A DNA stretch of 64,000 nucleotides, from positions 92,388 through 156,387 of the forward strand of contig DBGO01000015.1 in NCBI GenBank assembly GCA_002295925.1, given 5' to 3'. Source of the DNA: Flavobacteriales bacterium UBA852 (GTDB lineage Bacteria > Bacteroidota > Bacteroidia > Flavobacteriales_E > Vicingaceae). The stretch's first letter is position 1. Each line of letters opens with the position of its first letter. A model generated the notes under the pieces. It saw only the letters and a program-made list of their open reading frames with translations. It was not told the DNA's origin and made no database searches. This document shows positions 44,069-52,601 of this stretch, piece after piece. The position numbers and the translations under genes are program-made.

Positions 44069-47000
44069 ATGAGAATCCTAAAACTATATTTTTTAATCAT
44101 TATATATTTATTTTTAGCAAACAATAATTCTATTCTTGCACAAGGTTCGGATTGTACAAGCCCGGACCCTTTTTGTTCCGGTTCAACAACAACTTTCCCT
44201 GCAGGAGTAAATAATGGCGATGCCATGACAACGGCACCAACTAATAATTATGGATGTTTAGGTTCAGCTCCCAACCCGGCATGGTATTTCTTTCAGATAG
44301 ATCAGCCCGGAAACCTTACTATTGATATGAGTAATTCTAACAATGTGGATATCGACTTCATATTGTGGGGCCCATATCCTGATTATAATACAGCTGTAAA
44401 TTCTTGCGGTAACTTGGGAGCGGCGGGTTCAGGAACCAGTCCCAATAGTGTAATTGATTGTAGTTATTCTGCTTCTGCTACTGAGACAGCTAATATTAAT
44501 AATGCACAAAATGGAGATGTGTATATTTTATTGATTACAAATTTTTCAAATTCGCCTACTAATATATCGTTTACTAATTCAGGTGGTACTGCAACTACCA
44601 ATTGCAATATTGTAACTTGTGCAATTACTAATATTACGACATCTCCGGGACCGTGCGACCCTGCTACAAATACTTATTCAACTACGGGTAGCGTTACATT
44701 TTCAGATCCGCCAACAACCGGTAATCTGATTGTAGAAGATTGTAATGGAAATCAGGATGTTATTCCGCCTCCGTTTAACAGCCCAATGAATTATACCATA
44801 AATAATCAAACAGCAGATGGTAATCCTTGTACGATAACCGCTTATTTTTCGGATAATCCAACCTGTTCGCTTACTTCACCGTCATATAATGCACCTGCTT
44901 CTTGTTTAACAAGTTGTCCGGTTCAAATTACCGATACAATTTATTCCCATATCAGTTGTAATGGTGCCAATGATGGTTCTATCCAAATAATTGCTACAGG
45001 AGGGGCTACCCAATACAGTATTGACAATGGAGCTACTTGGCAAGCTACAAATACCTTTACGGGTTTAGCGCCCGGAACTTATGTTTGTGTAGCAGATGAT
45101 GGAGCCGGTTGTCAGGATTTTGCAACAGTTGTTTTAAATGAACCATTACCTTTAAGTATTCCTAACAGTAAAAATAATGTTTCGTGTAACAGTGCTTGTG
45201 ACGGTATGATTACCGTTACTCCACAAGGAGGTACATCGCCTTATACTTACAGTTGGACTAATGTAGCTACCACAGCAAGTATCACGTCACTTTGTGCCGG
45301 AACATATACGATAACAGTAACAGATGCCAATGGCTGTACATTGGATTCTACATTTAACATTACCGAGCCACAAGCTTTAAGTATTCCTAAAACTATAACG
45401 GATGCTTCATGCTTCGGTGTTTGTGATGGTTCTATTGTAGTAGCACCACAAGGCGGAACGCAACCTTATGCTTATAGCTGGTCAAATGGAGCCACAACAC
45501 CCAATATATCAGCATTATGTGCCGGAACTTATACTGTTACCGTAACCGATGATAATGGTTGTACATTGGATTCTACTTTTACAATAAACGAACCTCCTCA
45601 AGTAACTTTTACTACTACAACTACTGATGCGTCGTGTTTTGGTGTATGTGATGGAAGTGCAACTGTTCAAGGTTCTGACCCTAACATTACTTATGCTTAC
45701 CAATGGGATGCAGGAGCAGGAAGTGCTACCACTCCAACGGTAAGTAATTTATGTGTGGGAAATTATTATTGCATAGTATCAGATGCAAATACAGGATGTT
45801 TTGATACTGCTTTTGTTACAATAAACGAACCTCCTCAAATTTCATTAACAACATCATCCGATACAACAATATGTGTAGGTACATCTGCTACTATTAGCGC
45901 TTTGGCATCCGGAGGGACAGCACCTTACACCTATACTTGGAGTAATGGTGTTACAGGTTCTTCACAAACAGTATCACCCACAGGAAATACAGTATATTCT
46001 GTCGTGGCAACAGATGCCAATGGATGTAATTCTGCATCTCATAATGTTGCTGTGTCATTATACCCGGTTTTAAATTTATCTGTAACACCTACTCAATATG
46101 TATGTCCGGGGCAAAGTACAGTTATCTCGGCAACAGTAAGTGGAGGAAATGGCGGACCATACAGTTATATGTGGAGTAATGGCTCTACAAGTTCATCGCA
46201 AACGGTTTCTCCTACGTCAACTACAACCTATTATGTTACCGCTACCGATAATTGCTCGCCGGCGGTTATGGATTCTGTTTTAGTAAATGTATTTGATTTA
46301 CCTGTCATCACTTTTACTGCCGATACTTTTGCCGGTTGTGAGCCTTTAACGGTTACTTTTTACAATACTTCCAACAATACTTCCAATCCGGTTTGGAATT
46401 TTGGTGATGGCTCTACAGCTTCGGGTGATACTATTATGCATACTTACATGAATAATGGTGTATATGATGTACAACTTTCAGTTACAGGAACAGGAGGATG
46501 TGTTGATAGTTTAAATCAACAAAATTTCATTACGGTATATAATACACCAATAGCAGATTTTTACTATGTCCCCGATTCCATTGATATGCTTAATACACGG
46601 GTTGAATTTTATGATAATTCTTTTGGAAACAACATAAATTATTGGGCGTGGAACTTTAACTATTGGGATTCATCATTTGCGCAAAATCCGGTTTATACTT
46701 TCCCCGAAGATACGGGCACATATTATGTTTCGTTGTATGTAGAAGACGCCAATGGATGTAAGGATTCTACATTTAAATTCATTCGCATAACTGGAGTTTA
46801 CACCATTTATGTTCCGAATGCATTTACGCCAACAGATACTAAAAATTTGAATGATTATTTCCGTCCGCAGGGAATTGGAATTTCTGATAAAGATTATAGT
46901 TTTTATATTTTTAATCGATGGGGCAATTTAATTTATGAAAGCCATGATTTTAAAGGAGATGAAGGTTGGGATGGTACATATAAAGGAGAGCTTGTTCCGC

Positions 47001-47086
47001 TGGATGTTTATGTGTGGAAATTACAATTCAAAGATATTAATGGTAAACATCATGTATTACATGGTCATGTAACTATTGTAAAGTAA
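44069..47086 (+). CDS. SprB-repeat adhesin-like protein with T9SS type B sorting domain
   Basis: A 1005-residue secreted protein. A signal peptide ends near residue 24 (ILAQ). A PPC-like beta domain covers ~30-175. SprB-type repeats, about four, cover ~290-590, each with SCxGxCDG and LCAGTYTVTVTDxNGC motifs. Ig-like repeats with TWSNGVTGSSQTVSP cover ~595-760. Two PKD-like domains (~765-910) precede the type B sorting domain (PNAFTPTDTKN, IFNRWGNLIYESHDF, final HVTIVK). SprB itself is the Flavobacterium gliding adhesin. It is 27 bases after the anti-sigma-like gene, so probably in the sigma-factor operon, and ends in a strong terminator. Confidence 0.9.
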   Translation: MRILKLYFLIIIYLFLANNNSILAQGSDCTSPDPFCSGSTTTFPAGVNNGDAMTTAPTNNYGCLGSAPNPAWYFFQIDQPGNLTIDMSNSNNVDIDFILWGPYPDYNTAVNSCGNLGAAGSGTSPNSVIDCSYSASATETANINNAQNGDVYILLITNFSNSPTNISFTNSGGTATTNCNIVTCAITNITTSPGPCDPATNTYSTTGSVTFSDPPTTGNLIVEDCNGNQDVIPPPFNSPMNYTINNQTADGNPCTITAYFSDNPTCSLTSPSYNAPASCLTSCPVQITDTIYSHISCNGANDGSIQIIATGGATQYSIDNGATWQATNTFTGLAPGTYVCVADDGAGCQDFATVVLNEPLPLSIPNSKNNVSCNSACDGMITVTPQGGTSPYTYSWTNVATTASITSLCAGTYTITVTDANGCTLDSTFNITEPQALSIPKTITDASCFGVCDGSIVVAPQGGTQPYAYSWSNGATTPNISALCAGTYTVTVTDDNGCTLDSTFTINEPPQVTFTTTTTDASCFGVCDGSATVQGSDPNITYAYQWDAGAGSATTPTVSNLCVGNYYCIVSDANTGCFDTAFVTINEPPQISLTTSSDTTICVGTSATISALASGGTAPYTYTWSNGVTGSSQTVSPTGNTVYSVVATDANGCNSASHNVAVSLYPVLNLSVTPTQYVCPGQSTVISATVSGGNGGPYSYMWSNGSTSSSQTVSPTSTTTYYVTATDNCSPAVMDSVLVNVFDLPVITFTADTFAGCEPLTVTFYNTSNNTSNPVWNFGDGSTASGDTIMHTYMNNGVYDVQLSVTGTGGCVDSLNQQNFITVYNTPIADFYYVPDSIDMLNTRVEFYDNSFGNNINYWAWNFNYWDSSFAQNPVYTFPEDTGTYYVSLYVEDANGCKDSTFKFIRITGVYTIYVPNAFTPTDTKNLNDYFRPQGIGISDKDYSFYIFNRWGNLIYESHDFKGDEGWDGTYKGELVPLDVYVWKLQFKDINGKHHVLHGHVTIVK
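45170..45840 (+). repeat. Tandem SprB-repeat units within the adhesin gene
   Basis: Three successive units of roughly 225-240 bases recur, each encoding a Cys-rich SprB repeat. They share segments such as ACATTGGATTCTAC (units 1 and 2) and ACAATAAACGAACCTCCTCA (ends of units 2 and 3). The units are diverged but clearly related. Confidence 0.7.
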
Positions 47087-47104
47087 AAAAGAAAAAGAAT
47101 AAAT

Positions 47105-47134
47105 AAAAAAGCGAGCTCAAAGCTCGCTTTTTTA
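47105..47134. terminator. Terminator between the adhesin and PUR-family genes
   Basis: AAAAAAGCGAGCT and AGCTCGCTTTTTT arms around a CAA loop give a strong hairpin with runs on both sides, serving the adhesin operon and the convergent PUR gene. Confidence 0.9.
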
Positions 47135-47161
47135 TTGGTATATTATTTATGAGATTATAGT

Positions 47162-47569
47162 TTAAATATCATCAAAATCTACATTTGTAAAATCAGAAGC
47201 ACCTTCTGAGGATGAATTGTTTTCTTCATTATTGGCAGATGAGTTCTCGTCACTTTTTGGTTCGTGAATTTTTTCCACAACTTCTTCACCTTGTTCTTTT
47301 TTCAACTCAATAATTTTATTAATGGCTTCTTGCAGTCCTTCGCTGAATTTTTCAAAATCTTCTTTGTACAAGAATAATTTGTGTTTTTCGTAATAAAATT
47401 TACCGTTTTCTTGATTAAACTTTCGTTTACTTTCGGTAATTGTTAAGTAATAATCATTTGAGCGAGTAGCTTTAACATCAAAAAAATACGTTCGTTTTCC
47501 GGCTCTTACCGATTTAGAGAACACTTCATCTCTTTGATTTCCGTTTTCTGTTCCTTCCATCTCTTGCAT
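47162..47569 (-). CDS. PUR-family nucleic-acid-binding protein (DUF3276)
   Basis: A 135-residue PurA-like single-stranded DNA/RNA-binding protein of the DUF3276 family, common in Bacteroidota. The PUR repeat is seen as VFSKSVRAGKRTYFFDVKAT then DYYLTITESKRKF and HKLFLYKEDFEKF. The C-terminal ~35 residues are acidic and Ser/Asn-rich. The ATG at 47569 or the one at 47560 could start it. It is a single gene with a -7-like element at 47592-47599. In characterised bacterial PUR proteins the fold binds nucleic acid; a target here is unknown. Confidence 0.92.
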   Translation of the reverse strand: MQEMEGTENGNQRDEVFSKSVRAGKRTYFFDVKATRSNDYYLTITESKRKFNQENGKFYYEKHKLFLYKEDFEKFSEGLQEAINKIIELKKEQGEEVVEKIHEPKSDENSSANNEENNSSSEGASDFTNVDFDDI

Positions 47570-47591
47570 TAATTTTTATTGTTAATAAAAT

Positions 47592-47599
47592 CAAATATA
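47592..47599 (-). promoter_or_regulatory. Candidate -7 element for the PUR-family gene
   Basis: TATATTTG on the minus strand matches TAnnTTTG and lies 22 bases before the ATG. No TTG stands at the usual spacing. Confidence 0.4.
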
Positions 47600-47651
47600 G
47601 ATTAAAAAATGAATTTTCGCTAAACCAAGCCGATATTTTTTTTTACAATTG

Positions 47652-49442
47652 TTAATAACTTTCGTCATTCATTTGTTTTTGAAACAATTCGAAATATTGT
47701 TTGCGAGCGGCTAACAGTTCTTGATGTGTTCCTTGTTCTACTATTTCACCATTTTCCAACACGATTATTTTGTCGGCATTTTTAATAGATGAAATTCTGT
47801 GTGAAATAATTATAGACGTTTTGCCTTCCATTATACGAGTCAGGTTATGCAATATTTGTTCTTCGGTTTCGGTATCTACGGCGCTTAAACAATCATCGAA
47901 TAATAATAATGCCGGATTTTTAATAATTGCACGGGCAATGCCTATGCGTTGTTTTTGCCCTCCCGAAAGATTAACACCACGTTCGCCCAACATAGTGTTG
48001 AATTTGTCCGGAAATTGCATAATGTTGTCGTAAACACAAGCATCTTTTGCGGCTTGTTCTATTTGTTCTTGAGTAGGAATAAATTCTGTACATCCAAATG
48101 CAATATTATTGGCAATGGTATCTGAAAATAAAAACACCTCTTGCGGAACTACACCTGCCGAGGCGCGGTAATCAAACAAATTTATTTTGGTAATGGGTTT
48201 GTTGTCTATTAAAATCTCACCGCTGTCGGCATCGTACATACGCATAATTAAATTTGCCAAAGTTGATTTTCCGCTGCCTGTTCGACCAATTATAGCTAAA
48301 GTTTCGCCTTTGTCAACATTAAATGTTATGTTCTTTAACGCCTGAATGCCCGAGTCGGGATAAGTAAAAGAAACGTTGTTGAAAGTAATTTTTCCGTTAA
48401 AATGAAAAGGTTTATTTGTCGGGTTTACAATATTTGGTTTGGTGTTTAAAAATTCATTTATTCGTTCTTGCGAGGCAGCAGCTCTTTGTATAATTGATGT
48501 AACCCAACCGATGGCAGTTACAGGCCAGGTAAGCATATTTACATAAATAACAAATTCGGCAATGTTTCCAACCGTAATATTGCCGGCAATCGCTTCTTTT
48601 CCGCCAATGTAAATGGTAAGAATGGTGCTTAATCCAATCAATAAAATCATCAACGGCTGAAACAATGCTTGCGTTTTTACCAAATCCATCATCAGGTTTT
48701 TGTATGCATTGCTGTCATTTTCCATTTTCTCGTTAATCATTTCTTCTTTTCGGAATGATTTAAGCACTCTGATGCCCGAAAATGTTTCTTGCGCCAAAGT
48801 AGATAACCCCGATTGCTGTTTTTGCACACGCATACTTTGTTTATTGATGCGATTGCTTACGATGTAAATCAGAACCGAAAGGATTGGCAACGGAGTAAGT
48901 ACATACATGGTGAGTTTTACATTTATGCTTAACATAGTAGTAATAACTAAAGCAAACAAAACAATTAAATTTATGGAGTACATAATTCCGGGGCCAAGGT
49001 ACATTCTAACTTTACTCACATCTTCGCTGATGCGATTCATTAAATCGCCCGTATTATTTTGCTTGTAAAACAAAAGGTCTAAATCCTGATAATGAGCAAA
49101 AATTTCATTCTTCAAATCATACTCAATTTTGCGCGACATGACAATAATAGTTTGCCGAGTGAGGAAAGTGAATAAACCTTTCAGCAAAGCCAATACAATA
49201 ACTAAAATACCAAAAGCCAAAAGCAATGAGCCAAAGCTGTTAAAATGATAAAATTTCTGTAAAAACGAAGTGTCGGAAATAGAGTTATGTACCAAATAAT
49301 ATTTTACTTCGTCAAAAGCTTCCCGTATTATTTGTGCCGGATAAATGGCAAACAAGTTTGAGGCAACAATAAATATCAACCCGAAAATTAAGCGGTATTT
49401 ATATTTAAGCAGGTATTTATTTAAGTAGAATAAAGATTTCAT
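47652..49442 (-). CDS. ABC exporter, fused permease and ATPase (MsbA-like)
   Basis: A 596-residue half-transporter with six N-terminal transmembrane helices (~15-320) and a C-terminal nucleotide-binding domain. The ATPase motifs are Walker A IIGRTGSGKSTLAN, the Q-loop region VVPQEVFLFSDT, signature NLSGGQKQRIGIARAI, Walker B ALLLFDDCLSAVD and the H-loop IIISHRIS. It should act as a homodimer exporting a lipid, drug or peptide; the substrate is not visible. It is a single gene, divergent from the leucine dehydrogenase gene. Confidence 0.93.
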   Translation of the reverse strand: MKSLFYLNKYLLKYKYRLIFGLIFIVASNLFAIYPAQIIREAFDEVKYYLVHNSISDTSFLQKFYHFNSFGSLLLAFGILVIVLALLKGLFTFLTRQTIIVMSRKIEYDLKNEIFAHYQDLDLLFYKQNNTGDLMNRISEDVSKVRMYLGPGIMYSINLIVLFALVITTMLSINVKLTMYVLTPLPILSVLIYIVSNRINKQSMRVQKQQSGLSTLAQETFSGIRVLKSFRKEEMINEKMENDSNAYKNLMMDLVKTQALFQPLMILLIGLSTILTIYIGGKEAIAGNITVGNIAEFVIYVNMLTWPVTAIGWVTSIIQRAAASQERINEFLNTKPNIVNPTNKPFHFNGKITFNNVSFTYPDSGIQALKNITFNVDKGETLAIIGRTGSGKSTLANLIMRMYDADSGEILIDNKPITKINLFDYRASAGVVPQEVFLFSDTIANNIAFGCTEFIPTQEQIEQAAKDACVYDNIMQFPDKFNTMLGERGVNLSGGQKQRIGIARAIIKNPALLLFDDCLSAVDTETEEQILHNLTRIMEGKTSIIISHRISSIKNADKIIVLENGEIVEQGTHQELLAARKQYFELFQKQMNDESY

Positions 49443-49471
49443 TAAAACCGGTCAGATAACTAAAAATATTC

Positions 49472-49479
49472 TAATTTTG
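49472..49479 (+). promoter_or_regulatory. Candidate -7 element for the leucine dehydrogenase gene
   Basis: TAATTTTG matches TAnnTTTG, with a leader of ~70 bases to the ATG at 49558. No -33 TTG is at the usual distance. Confidence 0.3.
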
Positions 49480-49557
49480 TCGAGTGTAAAAGTAGTTATT
49501 TTTAACGATACACATATTTAACAATAAAATTGATTTACCAAGAAAAACTCAAAAATT

Positions 49558-50655
49558 ATGTCTGAAGTTATAAATGCCTCACAAACCAATACCTTGGAAA
49601 ATCCGGTATTGAACCCTATGTCGGTTTATGATCACGAACAAGTGGTTTTTTGTCAAGATAAAGCAACCGGTTTAAAAGCCATTATAGCCGTTCACGATAC
49701 TACACTTGGTCCTGCTTTGGGTGGAACCCGTATGTGGAACTATGTCAATGAATTGGAAGCATTGACTGATGTGCTGAGATTGTCCAGAGGTATGACTTAT
49801 AAAGCCGCTATTTCGGGCTTAAATTTAGGTGGAGGAAAAGCTGTAATTATTGGCGATTCCAAAACCGATAAATCAGAAGCATTATTCAGACGCTTTGGAA
49901 AATTTGTTGACAGTTTGGGCGGAAAATACATTACTGCCGAAGATGTTGGGATAAACCCAAGAGATATGCAATACGTAAATATGGAAACCGATTTTGTTAC
50001 CGGCTTACCCGGAAAAAGTGGCGATCCGTCGCCGGTTACAGCTTATGGTGTTTTTGTTGGAATGAAAGCTGCCGCAAAAGAACGCTGGGGAAGTGACAGT
50101 TTGGAAGGTAAAAAAGTAGCTGTTCAAGGCGTAGGGCACGTAGGCGAACATTTGGTAAAATATTTAACAGAAGCCGGTGCCAAAGTTTACATCAATGATA
50201 TTAACCAAGAACAATTGAAAAAAGTTGCGCAAGAATATGGCGCAGAAGTAGTAGAAGGAGATGCCTTATATGATTTGGATATAGATATTTATGCACCTTG
50301 CGCATTGGGAGCAACCGTAAATGATGAAACCATTTCGCGATTGAAATGCAGCATTATTGCCGGAGCAGCCAACAACCAATTAAAAGATGAAACCGTTCAC
50401 GGTAAAATATTATTGGAAAAAGGAATATTGTATGCCCCGGATTTTGTAATCAATGCCGGAGGACTTATTAATGTAAATTCCGAAATTGTCGGATACGACC
50501 AAAAAGAATCGTTTGCAATGACCGAAAATATTTACAATACAACACTCAATATTTTTAAAATTTCAAAAGAAAAAAACATTCCTACCTACCAAGCTGCCAA
50601 TCAATTGGCCGAAGAAAGAATTGCTGCCATAGGTAAAATAAACCAAAAGTGGTGA
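49558..50655 (+). CDS. Leucine / branched-chain amino acid dehydrogenase
   Basis: A 365-residue member of the Glu/Leu/Phe/Val dehydrogenase family that deaminates branched-chain amino acids to 2-oxo acids with NAD. The substrate domain has GPALGGTRMWNY and the catalytic-Lys region SRGMTYKAAISGLNLGGGKAVI. The Rossmann domain has KVAVQGVGHVGEHLVKYL, and APCALGATVND and GAANNQL follow. Length and motifs favour leucine or valine dehydrogenase over glutamate dehydrogenase. nusB follows after 37 bases. TAATTTTG at 49472-49479 is a possible -7 element. Confidence 0.92.
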   Translation: MSEVINASQTNTLENPVLNPMSVYDHEQVVFCQDKATGLKAIIAVHDTTLGPALGGTRMWNYVNELEALTDVLRLSRGMTYKAAISGLNLGGGKAVIIGDSKTDKSEALFRRFGKFVDSLGGKYITAEDVGINPRDMQYVNMETDFVTGLPGKSGDPSPVTAYGVFVGMKAAAKERWGSDSLEGKKVAVQGVGHVGEHLVKYLTEAGAKVYINDINQEQLKKVAQEYGAEVVEGDALYDLDIDIYAPCALGATVNDETISRLKCSIIAGAANNQLKDETVHGKILLEKGILYAPDFVINAGGLINVNSEIVGYDQKESFAMTENIYNTTLNIFKISKEKNIPTYQAANQLAEERIAAIGKINQKW

Positions 50656-50692
50656 TTTTTTCAATAAACAGAGTAAGAAGGAAAAGGAGTAT

Positions 50693-51649
50693 ATGATTAA
50701 CCGTAGAATAATTAGAGTTAAAGTATTTCAAGCATTATATGCCTATTCGCAATCAGGAAAGGCAGCTATGAGCAAATACGAGAATGAATTGTTGCGCAGC
50801 ATTGACAAATTGTATGATTTATACATTTTGCTATTGCAATTACCCGTAGAATTGGCAAAAATAGAAGAGCGTAAGCAAGAAGAATCCAAAAATAAAATTT
50901 TACCCACTTATGAAGATTTGAATCCAAACACTAAATTTTTGGAAAACCGAGTGGTAAAATTGTTGGAAATAAATGCCGGATTAAACAAAGAAATAAAAGA
51001 ACGTAAAATTACTTGGGCGCCTTATCAAGATGAATTGATGAAGTTTTACCGCGTATTTAAGCAAAGCGATGTTTACGAAAAATACATGAACTCGGGACGC
51101 AAAAGCTTTAAAGAAGATAAAGATTTTGTCGAATCCATCTACAGTAAATTGTTTTCGGAGTACGAATTGCTTATTCAAACCATTGAAGAAAGCTCGATTT
51201 ATTGGTCGGAAGATGACTTGGATTACGTGTTATCCATGACGATCAAGCACATTCGTAAATTCAATACCTCCAGCGACGAATATACCCAAATAGCTTATAA
51301 ATTTAAAGACCCCGAAGAAGATACTGCTTTTATAAAAAACCTTTTTAGAAGAACCATTGGTAATGATGAAGAGTTGTCGGAAATAATTGCCGAACATACC
51401 GTAAATTGGGACTTAGAGCGTATTGCCGTTACTGATTTTGTTATTCTTAAAATGGCGTTGACCGAACTCATGTTTATGCCTTCCATTCCGGTAAAAGTAA
51501 CCCTGAATGAATATATTGAATTGGCTAAAAACTTCAGCACACCAAAAAGTCAGGCATTTGTAAACGGATTGCTCGATAAAATGGTGAAAGACTTAAAAGA
51601 GCAAGGCAAAATACAAAAAGCCGGTCGTGGGTTGGTAGGCGGATTGTAA
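50693..51649 (+). CDS. nusB: Transcription antitermination factor NusB, long form
   Basis: NusB joins NusE (S10) in rRNA antitermination. At 318 residues it is about twice the E. coli length. The opening INRRIIRVKVFQALYAY resembles the NusB N-terminal helix. A ~130-residue charged helical insertion follows, and the rest of the NusB fold is in the C-terminal half (WDLERIAVTDFVILKMALTELM, PVKVTLNEYIELAKNFSTPKSQAFVNGLLDKM). This long form is usual in Bacteroidota. An unusual, purine-rich AAGGAG-type site lies just before the ATG at 50693. It leads nusB-DUF1573-yajC. Confidence 0.9.
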   Translation: MINRRIIRVKVFQALYAYSQSGKAAMSKYENELLRSIDKLYDLYILLLQLPVELAKIEERKQEESKNKILPTYEDLNPNTKFLENRVVKLLEINAGLNKEIKERKITWAPYQDELMKFYRVFKQSDVYEKYMNSGRKSFKEDKDFVESIYSKLFSEYELLIQTIEESSIYWSEDDLDYVLSMTIKHIRKFNTSSDEYTQIAYKFKDPEEDTAFIKNLFRRTIGNDEELSEIIAEHTVNWDLERIAVTDFVILKMALTELMFMPSIPVKVTLNEYIELAKNFSTPKSQAFVNGLLDKMVKDLKEQGKIQKAGRGLVGGL

Positions 51650-51689
51650 TCAATTTTAATATTTTTGTAAATCAAAAACTAAATAAGCC

Positions 51690-52136
51690 ATGAAAAATAT
51701 AATCATTCTTTCATTTGTTTCTTTACTGTTCGCATCATGCGGAAATTCCTCAAATGATGAGTTAAGTACGGATATAATCAATAATCCGGGAATAGAAGAA
51801 GGGGCAAAAAAAGAATTACCTATTTTTGAGTTTGAAAAAGAAGTAGAAGATTTTGGCACCATTACACAAGGTGAAATTGTTGAAAAATCATTTCGATTTA
51901 AAAATGTAGGAAAATCAAACTTGTTAATTTCATCGGCTCACGGAAGTTGTGGTTGTACGGTTGCCGAATATCCCGAAAAACCAATTGCCCCGGGAGAAGA
52001 AGCTGTTATTAAAGTAAAATTTGACTCAAACGGCAAACAAGGCAAGCAACATAAAACCGTAACATTGGTAGCAAACACAGTGCCCAACACCAAAGTTTTA
52101 ACATTAAAAGGTGAAGTTATTGTTCCCGGCGAATAA
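51690..52136 (+). CDS. DUF1573 lipoprotein
   Basis: A 148-residue lipoprotein (signal ending LFASC, Cys16) with a DUF1573 domain. The family's Ig-like pattern is visible: FEFEKEVEDFGTITQGEIVEKSFRFKNVGKSNL split by the conserved SSAHGSCGCTVAEYPEKPIAPGE segment. The function is unknown; the protein should be periplasmic or outer-membrane. It lies 40 bases after nusB and 45 bases before yajC, an order often seen in Bacteroidota. Confidence 0.9.
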   Translation: MKNIIILSFVSLLFASCGNSSNDELSTDIINNPGIEEGAKKELPIFEFEKEVEDFGTITQGEIVEKSFRFKNVGKSNLLISSAHGSCGCTVAEYPEKPIAPGEEAVIKVKFDSNGKQGKQHKTVTLVANTVPNTKVLTLKGEVIVPGE

Positions 52137-52181
52137 TAAACACTATTTTTACAAAATACAATAAACTAAAAATTTAAAAAC

Positions 52182-52523
52182 ATGAATCATTTATTAGTAC
52201 TATTACAAGCCGCACAAGGCGGGGGAGAAGCAACAGGAAACAATTATCAATCATTGATAATGCTGGCGCTTATCATGGGAATTTTTTATTTCTTCATGAT
52301 TCGTCCACAACAAAAGAAAGCCAAAAAACAAAAGCAATTTCGCGAAAGCATAAAAAAGGGAGATAAAATTGTAACCATTGGCGGTATTCACGGAAAAATT
52401 GTTCAATTAGACGATGCAACCGCAGTAATTGAAACCGAAGACGGCAGTAAATTACGTATTGAGCGTGGTGCCATCTCGCAAGAATTTACCGAACAAAGTT
52501 TTCAAGAAGGAGCAAAAGGGTAA
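52182..52523 (+). CDS. yajC: Preprotein translocase subunit YajC
   Basis: YajC is a small membrane protein that associates with SecDF at the Sec channel. A Gly-rich N-terminus is followed by one transmembrane helix (~27-44, LIMLALIMGIFYFFMI) and the conserved RPQQKKAKKQKQF segment. The cytoplasmic domain has IKKGDKIVTIGGIHGKIV. The 113-residue length is standard. It ends 23 bases before a strong terminator. secDF itself is 14 kb away on the other strand. Confidence 0.95.
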   Translation: MNHLLVLLQAAQGGGEATGNNYQSLIMLALIMGIFYFFMIRPQQKKAKKQKQFRESIKKGDKIVTIGGIHGKIVQLDDATAVIETEDGSKLRIERGAISQEFTEQSFQEGAKG

Positions 52524-52545
52524 TTCATTTTTTTAATGTAATAAG

Positions 52546-52576
52546 AAGCGGCTGCCTTAAAAAGGCAGCCGCTTTT
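52546..52576. terminator. Terminator between yajC and the convergent T9SS gene
   Basis: AAGCGGCTGCCTT and AAGGCAGCCGCTT arms flank an AAA-type loop; T/A runs on both sides let it serve both convergent genes. Confidence 0.9.
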
Positions 52577-52601
52577 AGTTTAATGAATATCTATTGGTGA
52601 A

